A stretch of DNA of 20,113 nucleotides from Chara braunii (GCA_003427395.1 BFEA01000090.1:44816-64928); one strand, 5' to 3'; counted from the stretch's first letter, positions 8,971 to 18,512 are shown. Notes: a model not told the origin generated them from the sequence alone. Numbers and translations: made by a program.

Positions 8971-9558
8971 CGGAAAAAAGGAAAAATGATGGTTTCACTC
9001 TATTTTCACTCACTTCTCAACGAAATTGAGTGAAAGGAAGTCGTAGGCTGGGGTTTTAGACCTGGACGAATCCGATTCTCAAGTCGGATTTAGTAATAGG
9101 CTGGTGGGTGAAAAGTTGGAAAGGAGATGGAGTGCGGGGAGATGGCGGAGGGGAAAGAGGTAAAGAGTGAAGGTGCTATAGTGCAGTTGTTTCTCGACCG
9201 TTTTCAACAATCAAAGATGCGAGTTGGGGGTTTGAGGGCCAGGCGAGCGCAGTGGTAGAGCTAGATTTGGCTGCGGGTTAGTAGGATAGAGGGTAGTAGA
9301 AAAAGGAGTAGCGCGCAGGGGGCGGGAGAGAGAGATATGGCGGAGCAGACTCACAGATTGCTCGATTCCTAGTCAAATCGGGCAGACAAAGAGTTGATTG
9401 CGGGATTGTAGCCACGGGCGAACCATACGGCGGAGTCGGATTCTGGAGTTAGGCTGTGGGAATGGCGGTGTAGAGGTCCTAAGCCACGAGTGGGAAAAGT
9501 AGGGGGAAATAAAGATAAAAAGAAATGAATCCGCCTGTATTTCAGCGGAAGATTCATT
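8937..9558 (+). repeat. Three hairpins sharing GAATCCG/CGGATTC arms
   Basis: The first pairs 8937-8951 with 8956-8969 around TTTT, with ATGAACCCGG facing CCGGATTCAT. The second pairs AATCCGA (9069-9075) with TCGGATT (9084-9090). The third pairs AATGAATCCGC (9524-9534) with 9545-9558, with a two-base bulge. An unrelated 9-bp inverted repeat, TTTCACTCA/TGAGTGAAA, lies at 9004-9035. I see no gene in this stretch. Confidence 0.6.
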
Positions 9559-11166
9559 CTGATTTTGCTCATCCTAACGAGTGGAAGTAGTAAGAGGTCG
9601 GCCGTGATGCGCACTGAGAGGACAAAAGAGGAAAACAGGATAAAGGTTGGGGAGGAGTGGGTACGTACCTGTGTGAACACGACTACGGGCAAGGAGTGGG
9701 GCGGTTGAGCTATAGTCGCAACTTGTCTGGCGACTAGGCGATTGCTCCATGGTTAGAGCTAACGAAGAGGGGGCCGTGAAGGGGAGAAGGGGCAGATCGG
9801 TCTTGCCCGACCGGGCCGATACTTACTTGCGAGAAGGAGTACTGGCTAAGAGCGCCGCTGCGCGTAAGCATGATTAGTGCCCGCCTCTCCATGCACAGAA
9901 GGAAAACGAAACTGGCCACCTTTACGGGTCAGGTACACTAGGAAAGGAGGCAAAAAAAGACTTTTCTAAAGGGGGGGTGTGTGCCTGACGACGTTGTAGA
10001 AGGAGGTTCTTTCCCACCATGTGCACTGGATGAGTGACAGAGCATGGGAAGCTACAGACAAACACGACTGCACAGTGAAACAAGGGGGAGAGGATTGAGC
10101 AGGCTGGATCAAAGCCAAGTTTTGCTGCATAGTGGTAAAATGTGGGGAATGGCTGTTAGTGAGCGAGCTCGTATCTTAGCACAATCATTCAGTCTACTCC
10201 ACCGCATCTGATAACGAGCGTGCGAGGCATGCATCGGACCAGGTGCGAGGGAGAAAATGTCTATCTGGCCAGATTGCGGCCGTGGTCGTGAGGGGGGGGG
10301 GTGAAGTCCGCAGTGAGTTGCAGCGCACGCGCAGGCAGTGTGTGCCTAGGGAGTGACGACTACTGCAAGACTGGCTTATCTGTGGACCAGTGAGGCGCTC
10401 AGTCCACCGAACGAAATAGGGGCCAGGCCAGCTGCGGGGCGCAAATTAGGCTGGTGACCGGCATGCTGTTAGGCCTGTTGAGGCGGAGTTAGTCGGAGGT
10501 GAGCCGCGAGGTCGTGAGCTCACCCATAGCCGATGTACTTGGAGTTACGGGCCTGAGAGGGAGGCGGAGTCCTTTGAAGGGGGGGTTATTGCTGCAACTC
10601 GGGGGATTGTCAGGGGTTTGACTTCGGTAGTTGACTCAGTGTTGACCAAGCAGTCGCGCACTTTGGCCATTATTGCGGGGCCCTCAGGCGAGACAAGATA
10701 ACAAGGCCCTCTGGCGAGACAAGATAACAAGGCCCTCTCGCGCAAGTCTGAGAGTGCTATCCTTGTATCTGAGCGACTCAAATTCCCTCCTTCGGCCCTT
10801 CTTACTCCAAGACTAGTCTGTGGGTTCTGAGAGGAAGGCGGCAGGCGGGATTGCAACCCGTAGGAACTCAACAAGGCTCTGTGGGGAGTTAACCCACCGA
10901 TTGCGGGAGCTCTGCCAGAACTCAGCAGGAGTTCTGGAGGCAAGGAATTGAAAGGTAACCATTGCTTCCTCTCTATATACCCTGGTATAACCCCTACCTG
11001 TACATCTTGCTATGTTTGACTGAGCATACTGTGTGCGTCCCTACTTTGATTTTTGCTTGACTGGCAGGATATGACTCAGATTAAATAAAGGAATGCGTGA
11101 GAAAGCTCAGTTTCAGCTTTTGCTTGACTGAAGGCAGACTTGTTCAGGAAAAAGGGGGCTGCATCT
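9559..11166. other. Interior without recognisable genes, purine-rich
   Basis: No coding domain on either strand. It contains G-runs (9970-9976, 10292-10300), a 26-bp tandem repeat (10679-10744) and a minus-strand open frame at 10545-10943 that has no recognisable motif and overlaps the tandem repeat. The end leads into the polypurine tract of the 3' LTR. Confidence 0.55.
10679..10744 (+). repeat. 26-bp tandem repeat, two and a half copies
   Basis: Copies start at 10679 and 10705 with GGCCCTC and end in GATAACAA; a third copy is partial (10731-10744). The first two differ by one base, which suggests a recent duplication. Confidence 0.8.
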
Positions 11167-11187
11167 GGGGGAAGGGTGGGAGAAAGG
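11167..11187 (+). promoter_or_regulatory. Polypurine tract
   Basis: A G/A-rich run broken by a single T lies immediately before the predicted start of the 3' LTR. This is where plus-strand DNA synthesis would be primed. The next dinucleotide, TG at 11188-11189, is the usual first pair of an LTR. Other purine-rich runs lie just upstream (about 11150-11157), so the exact boundary is inferred. Confidence 0.6.
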
Positions 11188-11219
11188 TGGTTTTGCCTGA
11201 GACTGAAAGGGTCCTATGG

Positions 11220-12051
11220 GGTCAGGCATGTTTCATAAGATTGGACGGCCTGACCGCTGTGTTTTATTTTTGAATTGCGTGGAGAGTCGGACCAGTTCCA
11301 TAAGATTAGACGGTCTGATTGCTCTGAATTGTGGGGGGTTGACTGTGGTTGACTTTTCAGGGGCCAAATCTGTGCCATAAGATTGGAGGGTTTGGTTGCC
11401 ATGTTTGATTGGGGTTTGTTCTGTTTCTTTTGTTTTTGATCAAGGAGGTCTGAGCAAGTCCTTAAGATTGGACGGCTCAACCCCTTCCTGTTTCATTCTG
11501 AGGGAGTAATTCTCGTTGGGGGCAAGGCATGTCCATAACTTGAAGATTGGACGATTTTGGACTCATGCCGCACACAGCTGGATCAGAGATAAATAAACCT
11601 GGCAGAGGAGCACATATGTTCCATAAGATTGGACAGTCTGGCCCAAAGCCTCGCACATGTTGCAACCCAAAAGGTTAAATTTTGGCTATATTTTATATTA
11701 TCTTATTTATAAACAGGCTAGCCAGACACAGGTTCCATAAGATTGGACGGCCACGCTATAGCTTATCATGAAACGAAGAGAGTATAACTAAGAGTATAAT
11801 TGAAGGTAACCCTGTGCAGGCTGTACCTTGTTTTAAGATGAACGACTTAGTCCTATGCCCATCTTTTGAACACCAAGCTAAGAGAGGTATATATAATTTG
11901 GATATTAAACAGTTCGGGGCGGCTGAGCCTTGTTCTAAGATGAACGGCTTAGTCATATGCCCAAAAGGAAGAGAGAAGTAGTTATGCAACCTTTTCGTGT
12001 ATACTCAATGGATGAGTCAGGCAGGTTCCATAAGATTGGACGGCTTGACTT
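11220..12051 (+). repeat. Stem-loop array in U3, right LTR (10 units)
   Basis: This is the complete array. It begins with three strong hairpins whose counterparts lie at or beyond the left window edge: 11220-11227 with 11248-11255 (eight Watson-Crick pairs), 11285-11293 with 11312-11320 (nine pairs, two G-T) and 11362-11370 with 11389-11397 (nine pairs, three G-T). Then follow 11451-11455 with 11475-11479, 11526-11531 with 11564-11569, weaker units near 11620, 11735 and 11830, 11921-11929 with 11946-11954 (nine pairs) and 12014-12022 with 12043-12051 (nine pairs, two G-T). Loops are 16-20 nt in most units and 32 nt in the fifth. Confidence 0.88.
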
Positions 12052-12337
12052 CATGCCTTTTGTAAGCTGGGTATAAGGGAATAAAGCATCGAGAAATTAC
12101 GAACTATTGTTTGCAAAGTTTGACTTGGGGTGGCGAGAGTACTTACTTTTGTGGTTTGGCCTGCATGAGACTGAGTGAGGGTACTACTTGGTTTGAGTGT
12201 CAGGTTGACAGGTAGTTGCTTTAGAGGCTCGCCTCGTGCTAGAGCGATAGGAGTTAGTTCAATTTTTGTATTTGCTGAGCTAAGTTTATTTTACTTAGAT
12301 CCGTTCTCGCATTTTCTGGGGTCATTTGTTATACTTG

Positions 12338-12668
12338 GCTTCGTATAAATTTTGGTAAGCTACTTTCTCTACGGGAAGCGCTGCCGAAATTTCTACAAAT
12401 CCAAGAAGTTAGTCAGATTTTTGACTTGTCAAAATTCAACCTGTCTAAAGTTTATATATGACTTAGTAAAAATATGGAAAGTCTCATTTTCTAAAGGGAG
12501 TGCTGCCCAAATTTTTGCTAAATCAGGGAGTTAGACAAAATTGGACTTTGGAAAGTCAAAGACTATATCTGTTTTCATATTCGGGTTGATACAAATTTTA
12601 AAAAGGCACTTTTTCTGCGGGAAGTGATGCCGAAATTTTCTTAGTTTAAAGGAGATAGATTATATTCT
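12338..12668 (+). repeat. 123-bp tandem triplicate in right LTR
   Basis: Same three units as in the left LTR, with GGG at 12373, 12496 and 12619. The third copy has lost its palindromic centre (GAAGTGATGCCG instead of GAAGCGCTGTCG). The identical 123-bp spacing in both LTRs shows the triplication predates the insertion of this copy. Confidence 0.8.
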
Positions 12669-13308
12669 AACAAGTGGCGATTCTGGCGATCCACCCTCAG
12701 TAGGGGAGATCTTGCCGTTAGTCTACCTTTCCTTTGGGCACTGGTTAGAGGTAGACTTAGACTTGGTTGGCGGATAACTTTCAGTGAGAATGTGTTATGG
12801 AGGTTCATCCCCCATATGTTGATGTTTTAGCTTGGGGATTGGCCTGTCTTGTGTTACAGGTCCTCTTGATGGTATTGATTCAGGATGTGGACTAGGTTCA
12901 ACTTGATCCTACGAGGATCATCTTCTGTTATCACTGATAACAGGTCGGTTGCCGATTCGTCGGTTTACGATTTAACTCCAATTCACTCATGCCACTAAAC
13001 CTAAAGGCTTTAGCCTTGTGATTGAACTGTTTTGTTGTGTTTTCACCCGGACTTTATTGAATAGCCATCCAACAAAAATACTGAGTATTTATTTAACAGT
13101 TCCACGAGTGAGGCTTGTCTGGCTAAAGCGAGGGGTATGAATGCAAGAAATGGTTGAAGTTGACCCTGTGTAGTGCGTGGACTTTTTATTGAATTTTGAT
13201 GTGATTGGAGGTATGGTTGTGGTTCGGCTTCTGGATGTGACTGCCTGCGATTATATACATATATGGCTGAGAGGAGCCCCACTGTGACTGTGAGAAGTGA
13301 TCGTCCTA

Positions 13309-13316
13309 TATAAATA
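13309..13316 (+). promoter_or_regulatory. LTR TATA box (right copy)
   Basis: Same TATAAATA in the same context as at 1933. In this copy it could drive read-through transcription into the flanking DNA on the right. Confidence 0.55.
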
Positions 13317-14148
13317 AGCCTTTTATATATATACTTACATGTGCCTTGGGTATGCGCGCAGTTTATTGTGATCGTACGCAAGGGTTAACCAGATTATGGT
13401 TTGAGAGAAAAAGGAAAGATCCCCTTTTATCCTTTGCTTCTTAGAGATTTTTATAGTCGGACGTTGGTCCTGGGCCGGGATTCAAGGTCCTTGTTCAGGA
13501 CATACCAAGCCCTAGACTCTGCAGGGAAGGAATCTGCCCCCATGCAGAGCCTATTTGCCTTGCCTACCGAGACGCTCAGACCAAAGGCCGAAGGTCTCCC
13601 GGCGGCTGCACGACTATTCCTTCAGCGGTGCAATGTCATGAAGGATTAGACCCTCACGACACTTCGAGTCTGACACTTGAGTGTCATAAGTGGTACTCGG
13701 AGCCACGAGGGACCGCTTGATTATGCGTCCTAGTCGACCGACGACGAGTCGTGCTTGGGACCTTAGCCCCCCAAGATGTCGGTTCGCGTGCGGGTCTGAT
13801 AGGCATATTATCCCGCGTACCCCCTATGCTACAGCGAACGAGAAACGCCCTCGGCTGGTCCACCTCTGCGATTGCAACCGAGTAGCTTTCGTACTGTGGA
13901 CTGGTCGCTCGGCAGGAATACGCCCACCGAAGGGAGATGACAACTCCCGTAAGGTGGACGTAAGTTGTGCCTCGCGTAGGCCCTATCCTGTCGTAGGGGC
14001 TCGCGAGAGGTATGGCTGACGCACTCGGCCGGAGCGGCCTAAGGAAACTCCTTTTTGTGTGTTCGCGGCAAGGTTGGTCCAACTCCTGCGTGACGTGGCC
14101 GAGAGGGTCCCGCGCTGCCGCGTGCGGTGCCAGACTGATGCGCCCGAC

Positions 14149-14691
14149 GTCGGGCTTCCCTGATTTTCCAATCCGGCGTCCGGCCCGCCCGGGGACCCAA
14201 AAAAATAAGCAACTGCACCCAACTCGCTCAGGTTCCACAGTGAACCAACCGTGGTCGCCCAATGCGACCTATAACCTAACTATGTCCACCTTAAAGCACC
14301 CATGCCCCACGTTTGCCCGCCCGGAACCACCCGCGCCCAACATTTGCCCATTGGACTCGCCCGTGCCCCACCATTGCCTACTTGAACGCACCCACAGGTT
14401 ACACATGCTCATCTCTCTTTAGAAACAGTTAGTTTTCCTCCACGCAAGGACAAAAAAAAAGCAAGTAGATCATAATAGGCCAAAGAAGATCAATCATAAA
14501 CCATATTGTGACATTGCTATAACTTTCAAAAGCAAGTGTCAAAGTCAATCCATAGCATCCGAATTATAGCAGTCTCAAATTCAAAACCAAAGTCCTAAGC
14601 TCTCATAGATCCTAAGATCCTCACACATGCTTGCTAGCAGACCGATGACCAAACTAGTAACTGGCAGCAAGAATTATTGTCAATCTAACTT
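14149..14691. other. Right flank of the retrotransposon, no gene
   Basis: The first ~280 bp is C-rich (CCGGCCCGCCCGG near 14178) and contains a short minisatellite (14297-14387). From about 14420 the sequence turns AT-rich and stays so. A plus-strand frame crosses from the LTR into this flank (14012-14422), but the LTR boundary inside it argues against a gene. Confidence 0.55.
14297..14387 (+). repeat. About 30-bp minisatellite, three diverged copies
   Basis: Copies begin near 14297, 14328 and 14358. They share a CCC-x-x-GCCC start, a TTGCC centre and an ending near GAAC/GACT. The spacing is 31 then 30 bp, so the copies are not strictly in frame. Confidence 0.6.
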
Positions 14692-16555
14692 TTAATGATC
14701 AAATATTGATTGCACTAACTCATCAAAATCGATCAAATCTTTGTTTGACCGAACAAAAAAAATATTATTGACCATCGAAGGATTGAGCCCGTTTCTTTTC
14801 TTCGTAATCGTGTTGTCAGTGTCAGAGAAGTTACACCCACTCTTCGAACCTAAGGCTGACACACACAGAACTGAGCAGGCTGCACTAGGCCAAGTGATTG
14901 GCAAAGGAGACAGAAACAACTGTTTTTCTACACTTTTGACTGTTGAGCCTTTTACCTTCCACCAAGGCAATATACAAAATTTTTTTTTTTTTCCTCTTTT
15001 CAAGTTCTATGTTAATTTCAGACAAAAATATTTCTTCATTTCTTTTCCAATTTGCTCGCTCGGTGTAGTAGTGTTGTGAGGAGCAGGAACATCGTCATCG
15101 TCCTCTTTAGAACTGCACAAGGTTTTAATCCATGTCAAAAGTTTTCACCTTTTTCGTAGGCGTTGAGATTGAATCTCGTGTTCTCCACCTTCACATGAAT
15201 CTTCCTCTTTCAGAATTTCATTTCCCACTTGCTGCATAATTTCTCTCAGACGAGCCTTGTTCCTTTTGACTTTGATAAAAGAAACTTCAAACAACTCAAA
15301 TCGGTTTTTCTGTCGAGGATGAAGAAGCGCGGTCACGACAAGTAAGTCCTCCAATTGTCATTTTTCAACAAACACTATTTTTACCAATATCTTAATTTAT
15401 TTCATTTGTTATGAATCAATTGGAACACCTTCCCTCATCGACTCGCCCACAAAAAAACATTGGGCGTAGACCAAAGACCAACACTCATTTTTTGCGACAT
15501 GGACTATTAGGGTAATTTTGAATTTAAATAAAAAAATAATTGTATCATTCTCTGTTTTTTTTTTTTTTTCATTTGTTGTGAATCAGATGAAACACCTATC
15601 TCTCTCTCGTTCTTGTTAAGAGCAATATAAGTTTCGGTGTGAATTTCAACAAAGCATGTCGATCAAAGACGACTAAATGAAGTGTTGGTTCCTTAAATTT
15701 CTCTAATTTCAGCGTGGTTTCCTAAGATCGAGCGATAAAATGTGTCAGCTCTAACGCAAGTTAACGGTCAATCTGCGCAAATTGAACAACGATTTTTCTG
15801 TTTTCCGTACTTTTTGCGAGAATAGCATTGACTGCATCATAATTATCAATTATATTGTTCAACAATCGTACAAGGGATGCCCACCTGATAGCGTTCTCTT
15901 GTTTCAAGGTTGTCTTCAAACTTTTTCAAAGATTTGTTTATTTAAAAAACGAATAACATCCTTGCAACAGTTATGACATTTCATACTTCTAGAGCTTATA
16001 GGAAGGTGTAGACTTCAACCCGTTGTTCGTTAACGTGGTTTTAGAGAACACCGTTTTGATAATGGTGATAATTTTGTAATCAACACAAGGTTGTCACGAG
16101 TACAAACTTCGAATTTTCTCACTACTGGACATATTTGGACCGCTGATTGAACAAACATGACACAATTCAAAGTCACTGCAACCGAGTTCAGTAAGGAAGT
16201 TGTGAAAACCTTACTTAACAAGGGATGTTATGTGAGACTCGCCATGAAGCGTTATGTCATGAAATATGAAGTTTTTATCTATGAAATGAATGGTGATTGA
16301 CACAAATGGATTTTTTTTTACTGAGTCTGTCCATAAGTCAACAGTAAAGTAAGCCCATACCTTATCTAAAATATGGTTAATCACTAAAGCTCTGATACGT
16401 ATCCTAAGTTCCGTTGCAACAACCATCACTTGGTTTTTCATAGTGTTTGGTACCGACAACAAATCCTTCACTTTCATCCCTCTATTAATAACTATATCAG
16501 TAACAAGAAGAATTTGAGAAACATTCTGAAAACCAGGGTCATAAACTATGAAGAA
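14692..16555 (-). pseudogene. Decayed hAT-family transposase
   Basis: hAT transposases cut and paste DNA elements with an RNase H-like core and a C-terminal dimerisation domain. Pieces appear in order on the minus strand. 16555-16211 carries the N-terminal half of the core with YFTVDLWTDSVKKNPFVSIT and a following HFID, the typical first catalytic Asp region. After a frameshift, ~16210-16100 has FHNFLTELG and a degraded second Asp region (SISGPNMS where families have TDNASNM). 15925-15761 has ENAIRWASLVRLLNNIIDNY, the RW motif. 15720-15600 has FKEPTLHLVV. 15354-15145 has ALLHPRQKNRF, like the LDPRFK motif. 15003-14692 has LPWWK, PSAACS and NTITKKRNGLNPSMVNNI, the hATC dimerisation block, ending in a natural stop. 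At least four frame changes and several stops make it inactive. No zinc-finger N-terminus or terminal repeats were found. Confidence 0.85.
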
Positions 16556-16652
16556 AATGTCACAGATCTACACAACACATCAGAACAACAACTTTTACAA
16601 CTTTTTATTTCATAGCAATCGTCGACTTTATACATGTTGAGAAAATGCACAC

Positions 16653-16773
16653 CCTGATAACAGATGTATACAAGCTATCTTTCCGGTCCCGTTTAACCAC
16701 ACCCCGTGCACAACGCACTCATATTGTAACTAAACCTGATCGGAAAGATAGCTTGAATACGTTGGTTATCAGG
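16653..16773. mobile_element. 121-bp foldback element (MITE-like)
   Basis: Terminal inverted repeats of ~43 bp: the left arm begins CCTGATAAC (16653) and the right arm ends GTTATCAGG (16773). Inside both lies a perfect 15-bp match, CAAGCTATCTTTCCG (16671-16685), to its reverse complement (16741-16755). The ~35-bp centre contains GTGCACAACGCAC. No coding capacity. I see no clear target-site duplication. Related arms occur at 19197-20061. Confidence 0.75.
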
Positions 16774-16805
16774 TTGGAAGAAGAGGGCGTTCTCTCTCTC
16801 TTTCC

Positions 16806-16895
16806 TTTTTTTTTTTTTTTTTTTTTTTTTTATATATATATGTATATATATGTATACATATATACGTATATATATATATATGTATATATATATAT
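16806..16895. repeat. Poly-T run followed by TA-rich microsatellite
   Basis: About 26 T residues (16806-16831) lead into a TA array with TG and CG interruptions to about 16895. Open frames crossing it (16645-17109, plus) are not credible genes. Confidence 0.9.
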
Positions 16896-17060
16896 GTCTT
16901 GTTTGATGCCCTCTTCTCTCTTTGCTTATGGTTTACCGGGCAGTTCTGTTTGTGACGACTACGGTTTTTTCCGGTCAGGCCGAGCGGCAGTGGTCGGGGC
17001 CGTTACTAGGCGGCCATGCTGTGCCTCTAGTGCCAGCGGCGTGTNTGGAGTGTATTTTTT

Positions 17061-17135
17061 GGCTGTGACAGACCTTTCTTTGTTTCGTGGATGTTTTGCT
17101 GGCTTGTGATGGGGTGTGAACCGACAGTCTGTAGA
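17061..17135 (-). ncRNA. Degenerate hammerhead-like copy, opposite strand
   Basis: On the minus strand this copy has CTACAGACTGTC (a stem III 5' strand ending in a canonical GUC cleavage triplet), then GGTTCA, then CACGAAACA, and finally TCTGTCACAGCC. The same elements occur in the same order at 17215-17284 on the plus strand. The catalytic CTGATGA is not present and stem II is not formed, so this copy should be inactive. It forms a ~75-bp imperfect inverted repeat with the plus-strand copy. Confidence 0.5.
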
Positions 17136-17217
17136 GTTTTNCATCTGGTGTGGGTGAGTGACTTTGATTTTGGTTAAAATAGACTATCATTTACAGTGTA
17201 ATCAGTGAGGGGATTCT

Positions 17218-17277
17218 GCAGACTGTTAAGGGTTCAGCCTCCTGATGAGTCGGTGAAACTCCGACGAAACAGTTTGT
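17218..17277 (+). ncRNA. Hammerhead ribozyme, type III-like
   Basis: All parts of the self-cleaving core are visible in order. Stem III 5' strand GCAGACTGT (17218-17226) pairs with ACAGTTTGT (17269-17277) in nine pairs, two of them G-U. T17227 is the base 5' of the predicted cut (triplet GUU). A stem I hairpin covers 17228-17241. The core CTGATGA is at 17242-17248. Stem II GTCGG (17249-17253) pairs with CCGAC (17261-17265) around a 7-base loop, and GAA follows at 17266-17268. Weak points: stem I has only three pairs, its first pair is an A-C mismatch, and GUU is a less usual cleavage triplet than GUC. A type I reading (GAAAC, 5-base loop, GTC at 17276-17278) is possible, but its stem I arms do not pair. 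In plants such ribozymes are known from retrozymes. Confidence 0.72.
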
Positions 17278-17337
17278 CACAGCCCCTCGTCTCTTCTCTC
17301 TCTCTGCCTACGGGTTACTGGTCAGTTCTGTTTGTGA

Positions 17338-17338
<1 letters not shown>

Positions 17339-17404
<66 letters not shown>

Positions 17405-17405
17405 C
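17339..17405. repeat. TA microsatellite
   Basis: A TA array with two TG interruptions, following the second copy of the direct repeat. Confidence 0.92.
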
Positions 17406-18243
17406 ACATTTGTGTGCATGTATAGATTGTAAGTGCGGGATCCCGTTTTTGCTGAATGTCGGTTGCTCTGGCCAATAATTACTGCCATGGTGCAGGCCTA
17501 CCTACTGGTACCGTGGGTGACTGAACTGCCACTGAAAAAGTTTGGTTTGTCCGAAACTTCCGCCTAAGTTTAAACTGGGTCACAAACTTAGATTGGATGT
17601 TTCAATTACATTTCGAAACTTCTTTGGTGACTGTGTCCTAGTTACCCCCATTTTTTTTTTTAGGAATCAAAGAGTATCTCAAATTCTGTTGGTTTCTCCT
17701 TTCATCTCGACTGAATCATTTTTGTTCTTCTATAAGCTTTGCATTTGGGAAACTTGGTACACCGTGATGCATAGCCTTGCTGCGGCCACAATTTTTCCTG
17801 TGCATTGTTGCCTTATTTCTTGGCTTGCAGCTTCCCCCCCTGTATCCTGCATTGTTATTAGCTTGCTGCCAGACCCCCTTTGCTTACCTTGTTGGGTGCT
17901 CGTTGCCTTGTTGCTAGATGCCATGCATCTTTGTGTATAAAGATTGTTCTCCAGTGTTGTTTTGTTTTGTTTTGTTTTTCTCAAAATCGAGTTTACGTAT
18001 AAAGATGGTCCTCCAGTTTTTGTTTTTGTTTTCCAGTCGTCTTTGCTAATTGGAAGTCACCCTAACCTTTTTTTTTTTCCCCCGGAAAGGCATAACTCGT
18101 GACCAATTGGCCAATCGATGGGGTGACTAGGGTTGGGGTGGGGTCCTTTAGTTTATGCACTTTTGTCCCCATGGTGTAGGCATTTCTATGTTAAACCCTG
18201 AAGTGGTAGATGCATTTCTGACCCCATGATTTTCTATTTACAG
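17406..18243. other. AT-rich stretch without recognised gene
   Basis: A plus-strand frame (17542-17940) is open, but its translation is hydrophobic low-complexity sequence with no motif. A short duplication lies at 17934-18017. The last ~15 bp form a good splice acceptor (TTTTCTATTTACAG, ending 18243) that could start the candidate exon downstream. Confidence 0.5.
17934..18017 (+). repeat. 63-bp-spaced direct repeat
   Basis: GTATAAAGATTGTTCTCCAG (from 17934) recurs as GTATAAAGATGGTCCTCCAG (from 17997). Each is followed by a run of TTTTG or TTTTTG repeats. Confidence 0.7.
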
Positions 18244-18512
18244 AAAAGTTATTTATCAACTTGTTTAGTGTGTCTTTAAACTCTCATGACAAAGTTAGAA
18301 GGGGTAGACGTAGGCGTCCAGGCAAGAGAGAGAGATTGCAAAGAAAGCGAAAAGTTGAGGTTCACACCCAGATGGATGTTGTGAATAAACAGTGTGAAGT
18401 CAACGATTCTTCACTTCGTTGTCACTCATCTGCTGGTATCATCTCGCCAGATCTCTTACACATTCTCAACTACTGCAGCGATAGAGGAATTAATCGGTTG
18501 TGTGTTGTATGA
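18244..18512 (+). CDS. Candidate exon of an unidentified protein
   Basis: A frame open from the predicted acceptor at 18243/18244 to TGA at 18510-18512 encodes about 88 residues. The first third is strongly basic (RRGRRRRPGKRERLQRKRK), like a nuclear localisation or nucleic-acid-binding segment. The remainder is ordinary mixed sequence (ISPDLLHILNYCSD). I do not recognise the family, and there is no ATG near the start, so it would have to be a 3' exon if real. Adjacent to mobile DNA, it could equally be a remnant or chance frame. Confidence 0.25.

Larger units (their letters stand above)
1..14148 (+). mobile_element. Long LTR retrotransposon, gag-only, probably non-autonomous
   Basis: Two ~3 kb direct repeats (1-3018 and about 11188-14148) flank an interior that has a tRNA-Asp primer binding site at its 5' end and a polypurine tract at its 3' end. 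Window base 1 matches base 11379, so the left LTR lacks roughly its first 190 bp and full length is about 14.3 kb. The interior carries gag on the plus strand but no recognisable pol domain in any frame. A tRNA-Asp PBS and long LTRs are known from Athila-type Ty3/gypsy elements of plants; a gag-only element this large resembles a large retrotransposon derivative. The Ty3/gypsy assignment is inferred, because no reverse transcriptase is available to confirm it. The target-site duplication cannot be checked because the left flank is outside the window. Confidence 0.88.
11188..14148 (+). repeat. 3' LTR
   Basis: Direct repeat of the left LTR. The start at TG (11188) is inferred from the polypurine tract that ends just before it, because the matching left end lies outside the window. 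The end (14148) is where similarity to 1-3018 stops. Relative to the left copy it lacks 248 bp at 13725/13726. All the main LTR landmarks recur: the stem-loop array (11220-12051), the 123-bp triplicate, the TATA box at 13309-13316 and the perfect palindrome TGACACTTGAGTGTCA (13671-13686). The visible divergence between the copies suggests the insertion is not recent. Confidence 0.9.
16910..17340 (+). repeat. About 50-60-bp direct repeat pair beside TA arrays
   Basis: The segment 16910-16960 and the segment 17281-17340 share GCCC, a CT-rich run, a TGC-TA-GG-TTAC pattern and the identical 18 bases CAGTTCTGTTTGTGACGA. The first copy is preceded by a TA array and the second is followed by one. 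The hammerhead pair lies between them. Confidence 0.7.

Noticed and set aside
16645-17109. 154-residue plus-strand ORF
   Set aside because: It is built from a foldback element, a poly-T run and a TA array.
17542-17940. 132-residue hydrophobic plus-strand ORF, possibly membrane protein
   Set aside because: Low-complexity T-rich sequence, no motif and no conserved segment pattern.
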